Shown here: in pieces, positions 44,713 through 53,880 of the stretch
Layout: every line of letters starts with the position of its first letter
Numbering within the stretch: position 1 is the first letter of the stretch
Assembly: GCA_900112325.1 (NCBI GenBank)
Contig: FOLJ01000007.1
Location: 186,001 to 250,000, forward strand
Reading direction: 5' to 3'
From: Micromonospora sediminimaris
GTDB lineage: Bacteria > Actinomycetota > Actinomycetes > Mycobacteriales > Micromonosporaceae
Length of the DNA stretch: 64,000 nt
The notes under the pieces: generated by a model
Told to the model about the DNA's origin: nothing
Database searches by the model: none
What the model saw: only the letters and a program-made list of their open reading frames with translations
Program-made: the position numbers and the translations under genes

Positions 44713-45074
44713 TGCGCGACGGCTACGTGGCGCGCTGGCGTGGGCGGGAGTTCCAGGCCAGCCCGGACGGCGGCGAGGTTCGGCTGTACCAGCCGGAGGC
44801 GACCGAGGGTTTCACCGAGGTGCGCCCCGGCCGGCACGTCCGGGTCGTGCCGGCCAACGAGATCGAGGAACTGGCGTACGTCCGCACCACCTGCACCTGG
44901 AAGGGGCAGCCGTTCATCGTGCTGGCCGAGCACGACGGTTGGCTGCGAGTCGAGTACACCGGCGGACGCTGGCCGGTGGCGCAGGCGATGCGGTTGGAGG
45001 CGTTCGACTTCGGCGTCTACCAGGGCTGGGCTCCCGTCGGCGAGGTCACCGACGTACGCGAGCAGCGGGTCTGA
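44712..45074 (+). CDS. Small protein coupled to the SseB-domain gene, unknown function
   Basis: 120-aa soluble protein (opening MRDGYVARWRGREFQASPDG) with many aromatic and charged residues, probably a beta-rich fold. Starts at the ATG that overlaps the SseB-gene stop by one base (TGATG); a GTG three bases upstream is also possible. No family recognised. Strict coupling suggests that it acts with the SseB-domain protein. Convergent with an alpha/beta hydrolase. Confidence 0.8.
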   Translation: MRDGYVARWRGREFQASPDGGEVRLYQPEATEGFTEVRPGRHVRVVPANEIEELAYVRTTCTWKGQPFIVLAEHDGWLRVEYTGGRWPVAQAMRLEAFDFGVYQGWAPVGEVTDVREQRV

Positions 45075-45089
45075 GGGCGTCCGCGCGGG

Positions 45090-46022
45090 TCAGGACTTCG
45101 CCCAGCGCAGGATCTCGCCGAGCACCAGTTCCGGTGCCTCCAGGTGGGGGAAGTGCCCGACCTCGTCGAGCAGTCGCCACTCGTACGGTGCGCTGACGTA
45201 GCGCCCGGAGCCCTGGGCGGTACGCGGCAACGAGGCCACGTCCCGCGCGCCGTGCAGTTGCAGCGTGGGAGCGGTAATCGGTCGTTGCATCAGCTTCACG
45301 AACCGGTAGCCGTGCAGCCGCAGTACCGATCGGAACGCCCACCGGTAGCCCTCCAGCGCGCAGAAGGCAGCTTGCGGGATCCGCATGGCTTCCCGGTAGC
45401 GCCGCGCGTAGTCGGCGAAGTCCGGGCCGGTGACCCAGCGGTGGCCGCCCCAGCGGCGCAGCATCTCCTCCACCGCGCGGCCGTTGTCGCGGGTGAGGAG
45501 GTGTTCGTACCGGGGCAGCTGGAACCTCAGCGCGGGGGTCGACGCGGCGAACTGACCGCGTGGATCGGCGAAGATGGCGGCCCGCAGCCGCAGTGGGTGC
45601 GGGGCGCCGAGCACCACCAGGCGGCGTACCAGGTTGGGGTGGAACGACGCCGCGGTCCAGGCGATCATGCCGCCGGCGCCGGTGCCGACCAGGGTGGCCG
45701 AGCGCTCGCCCAGCGCCCGGATCAGCCCGGCGACGTCGGCCGCGAGGGTGTAACCGTCGTACCCCCGGGGTGGTTTGTCGCTGGCGCCGTAGCCCCGCAG
45801 ATCCATGGCGACGGCGCGGAATCCGGCGTCGGCGACCGCCGGCAGCATCCGGTGCCAGGCCCACCAGTGTTCGGGAAAGCCGTGCAGGAAGAGCACCATC
45901 GGCCCGGTGCCGGCCTCCACGACGTGGAAGCGGCTGCCGTTGGCGCCCACGAACCGGTGCGTCCACGGCCCCTCGGTGAGTACGCAGGACTCGTCGACGG
46001 CCTCGTCACGCTGCTCGGTCAT
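45090..46022 (-). CDS. Alpha/beta hydrolase-fold protein lacking the nucleophile
   Basis: 310-aa protein of the epoxide hydrolase-like group, with LFLHGFPEHWWAWHRMLPAVADAGFRAVAMDLRGYGASDKP and a C-terminal GHFPHLE catalytic-His segment. The nucleophile elbow reads G113-T-G115-A-G117, where active enzymes have G-x-Asp/Ser-x-G, so the nucleophile is replaced by Gly. Either a non-catalytic family member or an enzyme using another residue. The M. tuberculosis EphE neighbourhood is comparable from memory. No signal peptide. Confidence 0.85.
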   Translation of the reverse strand: MTEQRDEAVDESCVLTEGPWTHRFVGANGSRFHVVEAGTGPMVLFLHGFPEHWWAWHRMLPAVADAGFRAVAMDLRGYGASDKPPRGYDGYTLAADVAGLIRALGERSATLVGTGAGGMIAWTAASFHPNLVRRLVVLGAPHPLRLRAAIFADPRGQFAASTPALRFQLPRYEHLLTRDNGRAVEEMLRRWGGHRWVTGPDFADYARRYREAMRIPQAAFCALEGYRWAFRSVLRLHGYRFVKLMQRPITAPTLQLHGARDVASLPRTAQGSGRYVSAPYEWRLLDEVGHFPHLEAPELVLGEILRWAKS

Positions 46023-46165
46023 GTCCGACAGCCTAGGGCCCCGTCCTGTCGATCATCACCGGGCTGCGACGGGCCCCGGCGACGACCGGCGGCGTTGTCG
46101 GTACGTCCGCCGGTTCGTGCCGTCGGCGTGGATGCCCGGTCGGTCCGAGCGAACGGCGCGGACGG

Positions 46166-46654
46166 TCAACCGACCGGGCTCATCTTGAGGATGCTGAGCG
46201 GGATCCCCGGGCCGCAGTCCACCTCGGCCGCGGCCGGAGCGGTGGTCACCCGTACCCAGGTTCCGGTGGCGAAGGTGCCCTTGTCGGTGCCGTGCAACGC
46301 GTACTCCCGGCCGTCGTCGGTGACAAGCGTGTAGCAGGGGCCGCTGCCGCCCCGGCTGAGCCGGCCGGCCAGGACGTTTGACTTGCGCAGCTCGGTGGGA
46401 TGGCGCGGCGGTGCCGTCGGGGTGCCGATCAGCGGCGGTTCGGTGGGTGACGGGGGGCTGCCGGTACGCCCGACGGGAGGCTGCGCGCTGGCATCGCCGG
46501 CCGGGCGGTCGGGGCTGCCGGCCGGTGAGCTGCCGGTTGCGGTGGGGCCCTGGTCGGCGGTCACGGTGCCTCCGTCCGACTCGCCGCAACCGGCCAGGGC
46601 CAGCAGCATGGCGAGACAGGCTGCCGGCACTCGGATGCGGTTGATGGTGGGCAC
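46166..46654 (-). CDS. Putative lipoprotein
   Basis: 162-aa exported protein. Lipobox LLALAGC with the Cys at about residue 22. A Pro/Ser/Thr-rich linker (~25-85) and a small C-terminal beta domain with two Cys (GPCYTLV and DCGPG), likely a disulfide, follow. No family recognised. GTG 46654 chosen because the signal peptide then has normal length; a longer frame to 46753 runs into the terminator of the neighbouring protease gene. Independent transcript, as terminators flank it. Confidence 0.75.
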   Translation of the reverse strand: MPTINRIRVPAACLAMLLALAGCGESDGGTVTADQGPTATGSSPAGSPDRPAGDASAQPPVGRTGSPPSPTEPPLIGTPTAPPRHPTELRKSNVLAGRLSRGGSGPCYTLVTDDGREYALHGTDKGTFATGTWVRVTTAPAAAEVDCGPGIPLSILKMSPVG

Positions 46655-46716
46655 CAAGGTACGACGTGAGCAGGCTCGCGGCGGTTCCCTGCCGGTCGGG
46701 GCCGGTGCCGAGAAGC

Positions 46717-46753
46717 GTGCTGCCCCGGGCGGGTGGTCCGCCCGGGGCAGCAC
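46717..46753 (-). terminator. Terminator of the M6 protease gene
   Basis: Perfect 16-bp inverted repeat (46717-46732 and 46738-46753) around GCCCCGGGC with a 5-nt loop, 18 nt beyond the stop of the minus-strand gene at 46771. Confidence 0.85.
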
Positions 46754-46770
46754 GTCATCGGTCCAGCGGA

Positions 46771-49194
46771 TCAGGAGAAGCGGACCTTGGTGTAGATCCC
46801 CTTTTGCTCCAGCACCTTGATCTTGGTGCCGGTGGCCGGGAGCTTCACGCCGTGGTTCGGCAGCTCCGGGAACCAGTACTTCTTGGTGTCGTCGAACAGC
46901 GGCTGCGCGGCCTGCCCACGGATGTACTGCGGCTGGCTGTTCAGGTGCAGCGTGAACGAGTCCGCCTTCTTGAGGCTGAACGGCGCGTCGTAGACCTGGA
47001 TGCGGGCCCGCCAGGGCTGCCCGGTCAGGTTGTAGATCGGCCGCGGATGGGCATCAATGATCATGTTCCGGCCCTCGCCCGGGTGCGCGAACGTGTCGTT
47101 GTCCGCCCATCGGGTGTTCCAGTACGAGATCAGCAGCCCCTCCTGGTACGCGTAGTGGTCCACGTAGTCCGGCTTGCTGTTGTCGTACCCGAAGAAGTAC
47201 GGGCCGGTCTTGAGGTACCTGTCGTACGAGATGTACTGCCGGGTGCCGGCGATGTAGTAGTTCGCGAAGCTCCGCGTGTACGTTGCCTCAACCACCTCGA
47301 ACCCGCCGGCCAACGTCCAGCCGCCCGCGTCGGACTCCGCACCGTCGGTGAAGACGGTCTCGCCGTCGGCGGTCAGCGTCACCGCGTCACCGAAGAAGCC
47401 GCCCTCGGAGACACCGCCGTCGGTCTGGTAGCGCAACCGGAATCCGACGCTGTTCCCCGCCACCTGGTCCAGCGGGATCGCGATGTCGACCCACTCGTCG
47501 TCGGAACTGCCGTCCAGCGCGAAGCGGCCGGGGGAGATCTCCTTCAGCGGCTCGCCGTCGACAGTGCCGGGCTGCGACGTCCAGGTCTGTCCACCGTCGA
47601 CCGAGGTCTCGAAGAAGAGGTAGTCGTAGTCCGCCTCGATGCTGTAACGGCCCTTCATCGACAGGGTCGCCGACGACTTCCCGGTCAGGTCGAACGTCCG
47701 GGTCATGGTGCTGTTGAGGTCGTCCGCGTTGCCGGAGAAGAACTGCTTCTCACCCTCGAACGGCGCGCCGTTGTCGAAGGTGTACTCCCGCTCGGGCAGC
47801 ACCACCACGGCGGCCTGGGCCTCCTTGGTGTTGTACTCCTGCGGGCCCAGGGTCAGCGTCCGCTTCTGCCCGGCCACGATCACCTCGTAGTCGAGCCAGC
47901 CGAGCTGGAGCTTGTTCCAGGCGCCGAGGTCGCCGCCGCGCTCGCCGATGCCGCCGTCGTTCTTGGCGCCGAGCCGGCTCTGGGCCATCAGCGTCCAGTG
48001 CTCGTTGTTGTTGTCGCCGCCGCTGATGACGTTGTAGTCGTCCGGCAGGCCGAGGTCGTGGGCGTACTCGTGGTAGAAGACGCTGCGACCGCCGTTCTCC
48101 GGCTGGATGGTGTAGTCACCGATCCAGACGCCGGTGTCGCCGATCTGGGTACCGCCCGCCGGGAAGTTCGACGGCCCGGTGCGGCCCTGGTCGGAGGCGT
48201 ACGCGTACCAGCGGTGGCTCCAGATGGCGTCCTCGCCCTGGATCGGGTCGCCGTCGGCCATGTCGCCACCGGCGTGCACGATCTGGAAGTGGTCGATGTA
48301 GCCGTCCGGCTCGTTGAAGTCGCCGTCACCGTCGTGGTCGTAGCGGTCCCACTCGTCCATCGCCCGCACGTCGGCGGCGATCTCCTCGTCGGTCCGCCCG
48401 GCGGCCTTCTGGTCGCCGACCCACTGGTTGGCGGCGTCGCGCACCAGCGCCCAGACGTTGTTGCAGACGATCCCGTCGCACGGGTAGCCGCTGGAGCGGC
48501 CGTATCGAGCCTCGTTGTACTGGACCTTGACCCAGTCGGTGACCACGCCGTCGACGCTGTACCGGCCCGAGGACTGGGCCTCGTAGTACTGCTTCACCGA
48601 CTCGTCACCGGGCTCGGTGCCGAAGTAGAGCTTCCGGTAGTGGTCGGCGTCGTAGTCCGCCTGCCAGACGGTGGAGTTGTCCACCGACCGGTCCGGCTCG
48701 GGGATCTCGTTGTGCAGTGGCCCGTCGAACTTCGTCGGCCCGGGGATCTCCGGGTCGGTGTCCTGGTCCGGGTAGTCCGGGTGCCGGTCGTTGCCGAACT
48801 CGGCGAGGATCACGAAGATCTGGTCGGTCTTCTCCCGGGACAGCTCGACGTACTGCTTCTCGGTGGGGCCCCGGCCGCGCTTGGTGGCCTTGGCGTTGCG
48901 ACCGGCCTCACCGCCACGGGCCGCCCGCTCGCCGACCTTGACCACTGTGCTGCCGTTGATCCGTTCGGCCTTGGCTCGGCCCGACAGCACCTCGCTGAGG
49001 CCCTCCTGACGCAGGGCGCGGCGCTTGGCCTCCAGCGGGTTCGGTAGGTCGTGTTCGGCGTGGGCGGGCTCCGCGATGGACGGGGCGGCCGCCGGGGTCT
49101 CCGGCTGCGGCGCGGCTGCGGCGGCGGATGAGCCGACCGTCAGTCCTGTCGCCGTCAACGAGAGCCCGAGCAGACCCACTGCGACTTTCCGCAC
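46771..49194 (-). CDS. Secreted M6-family metalloprotease, immune inhibitor A-like
   Basis: 807-aa extracellular zinc protease. N-terminal signal peptide (~1-28, ending AAAAAP), propeptide-like region, then the catalytic domain with HEYAHDLGLPD (His375, Glu376, His379; extended HExxHxxGxxD). A Ca-binding DHDGDGDFNEPDG precedes it. The C-terminal half contains beta-sandwich modules (MAM/carbohydrate-binding-like) as in immune inhibitor A of Bacillus. Start GTG 49194 behind GGAGGT; a longer frame adds no signal. Likely degrades environmental protein. Confidence 0.9.
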   Translation of the reverse strand: MRKVAVGLLGLSLTATGLTVGSSAAAAAPQPETPAAAPSIAEPAHAEHDLPNPLEAKRRALRQEGLSEVLSGRAKAERINGSTVVKVGERAARGGEAGRNAKATKRGRGPTEKQYVELSREKTDQIFVILAEFGNDRHPDYPDQDTDPEIPGPTKFDGPLHNEIPEPDRSVDNSTVWQADYDADHYRKLYFGTEPGDESVKQYYEAQSSGRYSVDGVVTDWVKVQYNEARYGRSSGYPCDGIVCNNVWALVRDAANQWVGDQKAAGRTDEEIAADVRAMDEWDRYDHDGDGDFNEPDGYIDHFQIVHAGGDMADGDPIQGEDAIWSHRWYAYASDQGRTGPSNFPAGGTQIGDTGVWIGDYTIQPENGGRSVFYHEYAHDLGLPDDYNVISGGDNNNEHWTLMAQSRLGAKNDGGIGERGGDLGAWNKLQLGWLDYEVIVAGQKRTLTLGPQEYNTKEAQAAVVVLPEREYTFDNGAPFEGEKQFFSGNADDLNSTMTRTFDLTGKSSATLSMKGRYSIEADYDYLFFETSVDGGQTWTSQPGTVDGEPLKEISPGRFALDGSSDDEWVDIAIPLDQVAGNSVGFRLRYQTDGGVSEGGFFGDAVTLTADGETVFTDGAESDAGGWTLAGGFEVVEATYTRSFANYYIAGTRQYISYDRYLKTGPYFFGYDNSKPDYVDHYAYQEGLLISYWNTRWADNDTFAHPGEGRNMIIDAHPRPIYNLTGQPWRARIQVYDAPFSLKKADSFTLHLNSQPQYIRGQAAQPLFDDTKKYWFPELPNHGVKLPATGTKIKVLEQKGIYTKVRFS

Positions 49195-49447
49195 GTGGTA
49201 CCTCCGGATTGAGGGAACCGACCCGTCGGGGGTTGCGGGTCGGTGAAAATGGCCCCCGTGAATGGGGCCAGTGGTGAACCTAGGCACTCCTGGGGCTGGT
49301 GAGAAGAGTTGTGGCCAAAATTTGTTGCACCTTTTTGTTGGCAGGCGTTTTCACTGTCACATCCCGATCCGGTTGCGGCGTACCGCGACATGACGAAGGG
49401 TGGCGGCCCGATGCCGGACCGCCACCCTTCGGGTCGTACGCCTGTCG

Positions 49448-51442
49448 TCAGTCCTCGTCGGACTTGCCGCCGCTCATGCCGGAGGCGATCAGGTCCATCA
49501 CCGACGAATCCTGCAACGTGGTCACGTCGCCCAGCGAGCGGTTCTCCGCCACGTCCCGCAGCAACCGCCGCATGATCTTGCCGGAGCGGGTCTTCGGCAA
49601 CTCCGGCACCAGCATGATCTGCCGGGGCTTGGCGATCGGGCCGAGCGTCTTCGCCACGTGGTTGCGCAGCTCGGCGATGAGCTGCTCGCCGGCCTCGCCG
49701 GAGATCTCGGTGCTGCCCCGGGGGATGGCGAACGCGACGATCGCCTGCCCGGTGGTCGGGTCGGTCGCGCCGACCACCGCCGCCTCCGCCACCGACGGGT
49801 GCGAGACCAGCGCCGACTCCACCTCCGTGGTGGAGATGTTGTGCCCCGACACCAGCATCACGTCGTCGACCCGGCCGAGCAGCCAGACGTGGCCGTCGTC
49901 GTCCTTCTTCGCACCGTCACCGGCGAAGTAGATCCACGGGTCGTTGGCGTCGCCACTGGCACCGGCGCCGAACCGCGACCAGTACGTCTCGATGAACCGG
50001 TTGTCGTCGCCCCAGATGGTGCGCAGCATCGACGGCCACGGCTCGCGCAGCACCAGGTAACCACCGCCGCCGTTGGGCACCGACTGGCCCTGGTCGTCCA
50101 CCACGTCCGCGACGACGCCCGGCAGCGGAGTCATCGCCGAGCCGGGCTTGGCGGCGGTCACGCCCGGCAACGGCGAGATCATCATGCTGCCGGTCTCGGT
50201 CTGCCACCAGGTGTCCACGATGGGCAGCTCACCGTGCCCCACGTGCTGCCTGTACCACATCCAGGCCTCGGGGTTGATCGGCTCGCCGACGCTACCGAGC
50301 AGCCGCAGCGAGGAGAGGTTGTACTCGGCCGGGATCTCCTCACCCCACTTCATCATGGTGCGGATCAACGTCGGCGCGGTGTACAGGATGGTCACCCGGT
50401 ACCGGTCGACGATCTCCCAGAAACGGCCCTTGTGCGGGGTGTCCGGGGTGCCCTCGTACATCACCTGGGTCGCGCCGTTGGAGAGCGGGCCGTAGACGAT
50501 GTAGGAGTGACCTGTCACCCAGCCGATGTCCGCCGTGCACCAGTAGACGTCGGAGTCCGGCTTCAGGTCGAAGACCGCGTACGAGGTGTATGCCGCCTGG
50601 GTCAGGTAACCGCCGGTGGTGTGCAGGATGCCCTTCGGGCGGGCGGTGGTGCCGCTGGTGTAGAGGATGAACAGCGGGTGCTCGGAGTCGAACGACTGCG
50701 CGGTATGCTCGGCCGGCGCCTGCTCCACCGTCTCGTGCCACCAGTGGTCCCGCTCGGACCAGCCGACGTCCTCGCCGGTACGCCGGACCACCAGGACGTG
50801 TTCGACCGACGGGCAGTTCGCCACCGCCTCGTCGACTGTCGGCTTGAGCGCGGAGGGCTTGCCGCGCCGATACCCGCCGTCGGCGGTGATGACCACCTTC
50901 GCCGAGGCGTCCTGGATCCGGTTGGTGAGCGCGTCCGCGGAGAAGCCGCCGAAGACCACGCTGTGCGTGGCGCCGATCCGGGCGCAGGCCAGCATCGCGA
51001 CCGCGGCCTCCGGGATCATCGGCAGGTAGATCGCCACCCGGTCACCGGCCGTCACCCCGAGGTCGGTGAGCGCGTTCGCCGCCTGGCAGGTCATCCTGTG
51101 CAGGTCGGCGTAGGTGATCGTGCGGCTGTCGCCGGGCTCGCCCTCCCAGTGGATCGCCACCTTGTCGCCCCGGCCGGCCTCCACGTGCCGGTCGAGACAG
51201 TTGTAGGCCACGTTCAACTGCCCGCCCACGAACCACTTCGCGAACGGCGGCCGGGACCAGTCCAGCACCTGGTCCCACTGCTTGGTCCAGGCCAGCCGGG
51301 CCGCCTGACGCTCCCAGAAGGCGAGCCGGTCGGCCTCCGCCTCGGCGTACGCGTCCGCGGTGACGTTGGCGTCAGCGGCGAGTTCGGCCGGCGGCGGGAA
51401 CTGGCGCGTCTCGTTCAGCAGGTTGGCCAATGCCTCGCTCAT
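49448..51442 (-). CDS. acs: Acetyl-CoA synthetase (AMP-forming)
   Basis: 664-aa acyl-adenylate-forming enzyme converting acetate, ATP and CoA to acetyl-CoA. Motifs: adenylate P-loop [19 protein letters not shown], and the C-terminal PKTRSGK with the acetylatable Lys622. Full length, normal for Acs. Start ATG 51442 overlaps the stop of an upstream 27-codon mini-ORF (ATGA). Directly beside a Fic-like gene transcribed divergently, and a few kb from the Tad cluster as in mycobacteria. Confidence 0.95.
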   Translation of the reverse strand: MSEALANLLNETRQFPPPAELAADANVTADAYAEAEADRLAFWERQAARLAWTKQWDQVLDWSRPPFAKWFVGGQLNVAYNCLDRHVEAGRGDKVAIHWEGEPGDSRTITYADLHRMTCQAANALTDLGVTAGDRVAIYLPMIPEAAVAMLACARIGATHSVVFGGFSADALTNRIQDASAKVVITADGGYRRGKPSALKPTVDEAVANCPSVEHVLVVRRTGEDVGWSERDHWWHETVEQAPAEHTAQSFDSEHPLFILYTSGTTARPKGILHTTGGYLTQAAYTSYAVFDLKPDSDVYWCTADIGWVTGHSYIVYGPLSNGATQVMYEGTPDTPHKGRFWEIVDRYRVTILYTAPTLIRTMMKWGEEIPAEYNLSSLRLLGSVGEPINPEAWMWYRQHVGHGELPIVDTWWQTETGSMMISPLPGVTAAKPGSAMTPLPGVVADVVDDQGQSVPNGGGGYLVLREPWPSMLRTIWGDDNRFIETYWSRFGAGASGDANDPWIYFAGDGAKKDDDGHVWLLGRVDDVMLVSGHNISTTEVESALVSHPSVAEAAVVGATDPTTGQAIVAFAIPRGSTEISGEAGEQLIAELRNHVAKTLGPIAKPRQIMLVPELPKTRSGKIMRRLLRDVAENRSLGDVTTLQDSSVMDLIASGMSGGKSDED

Positions 51443-51522
51443 GCCGGCACTCCGCTTCGCTTCGTGCCGCCCTGAGGCACCAGCGCGCTGCATTGATGAT
51501 TCGCTCGCTGCCGCTCGCTCAT
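51439..51522 (-). CDS. 27-codon leader mini-ORF overlapping the acs start
   Basis: ATG 51522 is preceded by GAGGAG at 7-nt spacing. The frame ([17 protein letters not shown]...) ends in TGA overlapping the acs ATG (ATGA). The nucleotide sequence looks like a dispersed actinomycete repeat (GAGCGAGCGGCAGCGAGCG). Probably a coupling leader for acs; whether the peptide has a function is unknown. Not in frame with acs. Confidence 0.45.
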   Translation of the reverse strand: MSERQRANHQCSALVPQGGTKRSGVPA

Positions 51523-51658
51523 GCGGTGACTCCTCGTTGCTCGGGTGACCTGGGTCTCTCCCGGGCAGGTTAGTCGCGGCGGCCGAGCGAGGCGACCGAT
51601 CCCCGACGCGCCCGTCGCTCAACGGCCCCTCCCACGCGCCGAGGTGCAGGGCAGATCC

Positions 51659-51727
51659 GTCGCTGTCCCGGGCTGCGGCATGTCGCTGTCCCGGGTGGCG
51701 GCATGTCGCTGTCGCGGGTTGCGGCAT
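51659..51727. repeat. 23-bp tandem repeat, three copies
   Basis: GTCGCTGTCCCGGGCTGCGGCAT-type units at 51659-51681, 51682-51704 and 51705-51727 differ at only a few positions. The last unit continues into the hairpin. Contains the same TTGCGGCATGT core found near 7760. Confidence 0.85.
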
Positions 51728-51767
51728 GTCGGGCCTTCCCGTCGACGTGAGAGCCCGACATGCCGCA
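51720..51767. terminator. Strong 15-bp hairpin inside the repeat cluster
   Basis: Arms at 51720-51734 and 51753-51767 are exact inverted repeats of the TGCGGCATGTCGGGC core, with an 18-nt loop. No T-run. It could be a terminator or an element-defining palindrome; transcription on either strand reads the same stem. Confidence 0.6.
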
Positions 51768-51912
51768 TGTCGCGACTGCGGCCCCTCCCGGCGCGGCCCC
51801 CCGGCGCGGCCCCGGTCGGGCGGGTGGTCCCTGCCGGGTCGGGTGGGTGGCGGGGATCGCGTTGCCGGTGACTCCCGCCCGGTGCCGTCGGCATCGTCGC
51901 TAACGTGTCGGG

Positions 51913-52656
51913 GTGACCGCCGATCCGCTCGCGCCGCTGCTCGACCTCGCCGACATCGCCGCCGCCGTGGAACGTGCCCGCGACCGGTTCGACCGGGCAC
52001 TGGGCCACCGGGCGCTGCGGCGCCACGGCGGCCAGGTCGCCGCCGAGGTGAGCCTGCGCTCCGCGGTGGCCAGCGCCGGGCTGGAGGGCCACCACCACGA
52101 GCGGGAGACGGTACGCGCCGGCACCGTCACCGAACCGGTGCTCCAGGGTGCGCTGCGGGTGGCCGGCACCCTGCCCGGGCTCAGTGAACTCTGGCCGAAG
52201 GCGCCCCGGCAGGCGTTGGCGAAGCTGCACGTGCTCGCCGCCCGCGAGGTGGTCACCGAGGCCGAGCTGGGCCGCCCGGTCAACGACCCGGTGGTCGCCG
52301 CCCGGCTAGACGCCCTGGCCACGCTGGTGGCCGGCGGCACCCAGGTCACCCCACTGGTGCTGGCCGCCGTCGTGCACGGTGAACTGCTCAACCTGCGGCC
52401 CTTCGCCGGCCCGTCGGGCGTGGTGGCCCGGGGCGCGGCCCGTCTCGTGTTGCTCTCCACCGGATTCGACCCCCGTGGCCTGCTCGCCGTCGATGTCGGG
52501 CACCGGGAACGCGAGCCGGAGTACGTCGGTGCGGCCGGCGCCTTCGCCACCGGCACCCCGGACGGCCTGCGTTCCTGGCTCCGCCACTACATGTCCGCCG
52601 TCGAGGTGGGCGCCGACCAGCTCACCGCGATCGGCGACGAGATCCTGGCCGCCTGA
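51913..52656 (+). CDS. Fic-fold protein with degenerate catalytic motif
   Basis: 247-aa helical protein of the Fic/DOC fold. An N-terminal inhibitory-helix motif (S/T)xxxE(G/N) is present as SAGLEG (54-59). The active-site loop, normally HPFxxGNGRxxR, reads [12 protein letters not shown] (162-173): the His, Asn and first Arg are gone. AMPylation is therefore unlikely. Acts perhaps as a binding protein or uses another chemistry. GTG start at 51913. Located between acs and an HAD-IB hydrolase, as in mycobacteria; its function there is unknown. Confidence 0.7.
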   Translation: MTADPLAPLLDLADIAAAVERARDRFDRALGHRALRRHGGQVAAEVSLRSAVASAGLEGHHHERETVRAGTVTEPVLQGALRVAGTLPGLSELWPKAPRQALAKLHVLAAREVVTEAELGRPVNDPVVAARLDALATLVAGGTQVTPLVLAAVVHGELLNLRPFAGPSGVVARGAARLVLLSTGFDPRGLLAVDVGHREREPEYVGAAGAFATGTPDGLRSWLRHYMSAVEVGADQLTAIGDEILAA

Positions 52657-52750
52657 CCGGTACCGGCTGCTCGTCCGATTGGCGCCGACGGGCCGGGCCT
52701 GCGGTGGAGCGGCGACCGAATCCGCCTGCGGCGGTGCCTCTGCGACCAGG

Positions 52751-53557
52751 TCAGGCAGGCGAGGCGGCGGCACGGGTGCGGCGGTGCCGGCCGTACCAGG
52801 CGATACCGATCGCCACCCCGACGCCGACGCCGAGCGCCGCCGCGGCGACCGGAACGGCGGGCCGCTCGCGCAGTCGCCGGCCCAGTGGTACCGGGTGCCG
52901 GAACTCAAGCACCGGCCAGGCGTTCTCGACCGCCAGGCGGCGTAGCTGCCGGTCCGGGTTGACCACCGACGGATGACCCACGCACTCCAGCAGTGGACGA
53001 TCGCTGTACGAGTCGGAATAGGCGTACGAGTCGGCCAGGTCGTAGCCGCGGGCGGTGGCGAGTTCGCTTACCGCCTCGACCTTGCTGGGACCGGCGGCGT
53101 AGAACTCGACCTCGCCGCTGTACCGACCGTCGACCACGCCCATCCGGGTGGCGATCACGTCGGTCACCCCGAGCAACGCACCGATGGGGCGCACCATCTC
53201 CTCGCCCGAGGCGGAGACCAGCACCACGTCCCGACCGGCGGCCTGATGCTCCTCGATCAGCGCAGCGGCCTCCGCGTACACATAAGGGTTGATCAGCTCG
53301 TGCAGCGTCTCCGCGACGATCTGACGGACCTGCTCCACCGGCCACCCCTTGCAGAGCGTGGCGAGATAGTCGCGGGTCCGGGCCATGGTCTGCTCGTCGG
53401 TGCCGCCCAGCCGGAACATCAGCTGCGCGTACGCCGACTTGACCACGTCACGCCGAGTGATCAGGCCGTCCCGGTAGAACGGCCTGCCGAACGCCAAGGC
53501 GCTCGACTTGGCGATGACGGTCTTGTCCAGATCGAAGAAAGCGGCACTTCGGCCCAC
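52751..53557 (-). CDS. HAD-IB family hydrolase with C-terminal membrane anchor (SerB-like)
   Basis: 268-aa phosphatase. Nucleophile Asp9 and acid Asp11 in FDLDKT, motif II VLVSAS, Lys in the GPSKVEAV segment and motif III DSYSDRPLL. A transmembrane helix around 236-258 followed by basic residues suggests anchoring at the inner face of the membrane. Such proteins are often named SerB or CDP-alcohol phosphatase-like; no assay evidence. Adjacent to the VHL-like/Tad region; the M. tuberculosis homologue lies next to Ssd/TadA. ATG start. Confidence 0.88.
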   Translation of the reverse strand: MGRSAAFFDLDKTVIAKSSALAFGRPFYRDGLITRRDVVKSAYAQLMFRLGGTDEQTMARTRDYLATLCKGWPVEQVRQIVAETLHELINPYVYAEAAALIEEHQAAGRDVVLVSASGEEMVRPIGALLGVTDVIATRMGVVDGRYSGEVEFYAAGPSKVEAVSELATARGYDLADSYAYSDSYSDRPLLECVGHPSVVNPDRQLRRLAVENAWPVLEFRHPVPLGRRLRERPAVPVAAAALGVGVGVAIGIAWYGRHRRTRAAASPA

Positions 53558-53814
53558 GGCGCGAAAGTCTAGCCCGATGGTCTATGGTCGGCGGGTGCCC
53601 GGGGGCTGAAGTGCACTCGGACCTGCGGGCCCACCCCCACCCGCCTGCGAACAGTGACCGCGGTCACACGCTGCGAACAGGATTTCGCAGGGAGTGGAGG
53701 CTACACCACTCGACGTACACAGGTCCGCTCAGGCAGACTTGTTCGCAGCACGAGCATTCATATCTCGTACACCCGCAGACCCTCGGCGGTTGCACCCCCC
53801 GTGACCGCTGAGCG

Positions 53815-53844
53815 GGTTCGGCTCGACCCCCCCGGAGCCGAACC
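53815..53844. terminator. Hairpin 1 of a pair, 10-bp stem
   Basis: GGTTCGGCTC (53815-53824) and GAGCCGAACC (53835-53844), loop of 10 C-rich nt. Precedes hairpin 2 by 3 nt. Confidence 0.6.
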
Positions 53845-53847
53845 TCC

Positions 53848-53880
53848 GACGACCCCCGTCTCCCCCCGACGGGGGTCGTC
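53848..53880. terminator. Hairpin 2 of a pair, perfect 13-bp stem
   Basis: GACGACCCCCGTC (53848-53860) and GACGGGGGTCGTC (53868-53880) with a C-rich 7-nt loop, followed by CCTTT on the plus strand. Can serve the minus-strand gene ending at 54017 or a plus-strand transcript. Confidence 0.75.

Larger units (their letters stand above)
51546..51912. other. Repeat-bearing spacer between acs and the Fic-like gene
   Basis: Contains a 23-bp tandem array and a hairpin, listed separately. It must hold the divergent promoters for acs and the Fic-like gene. No gene beyond the leader mini-ORF is supported. Confidence 0.5.
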
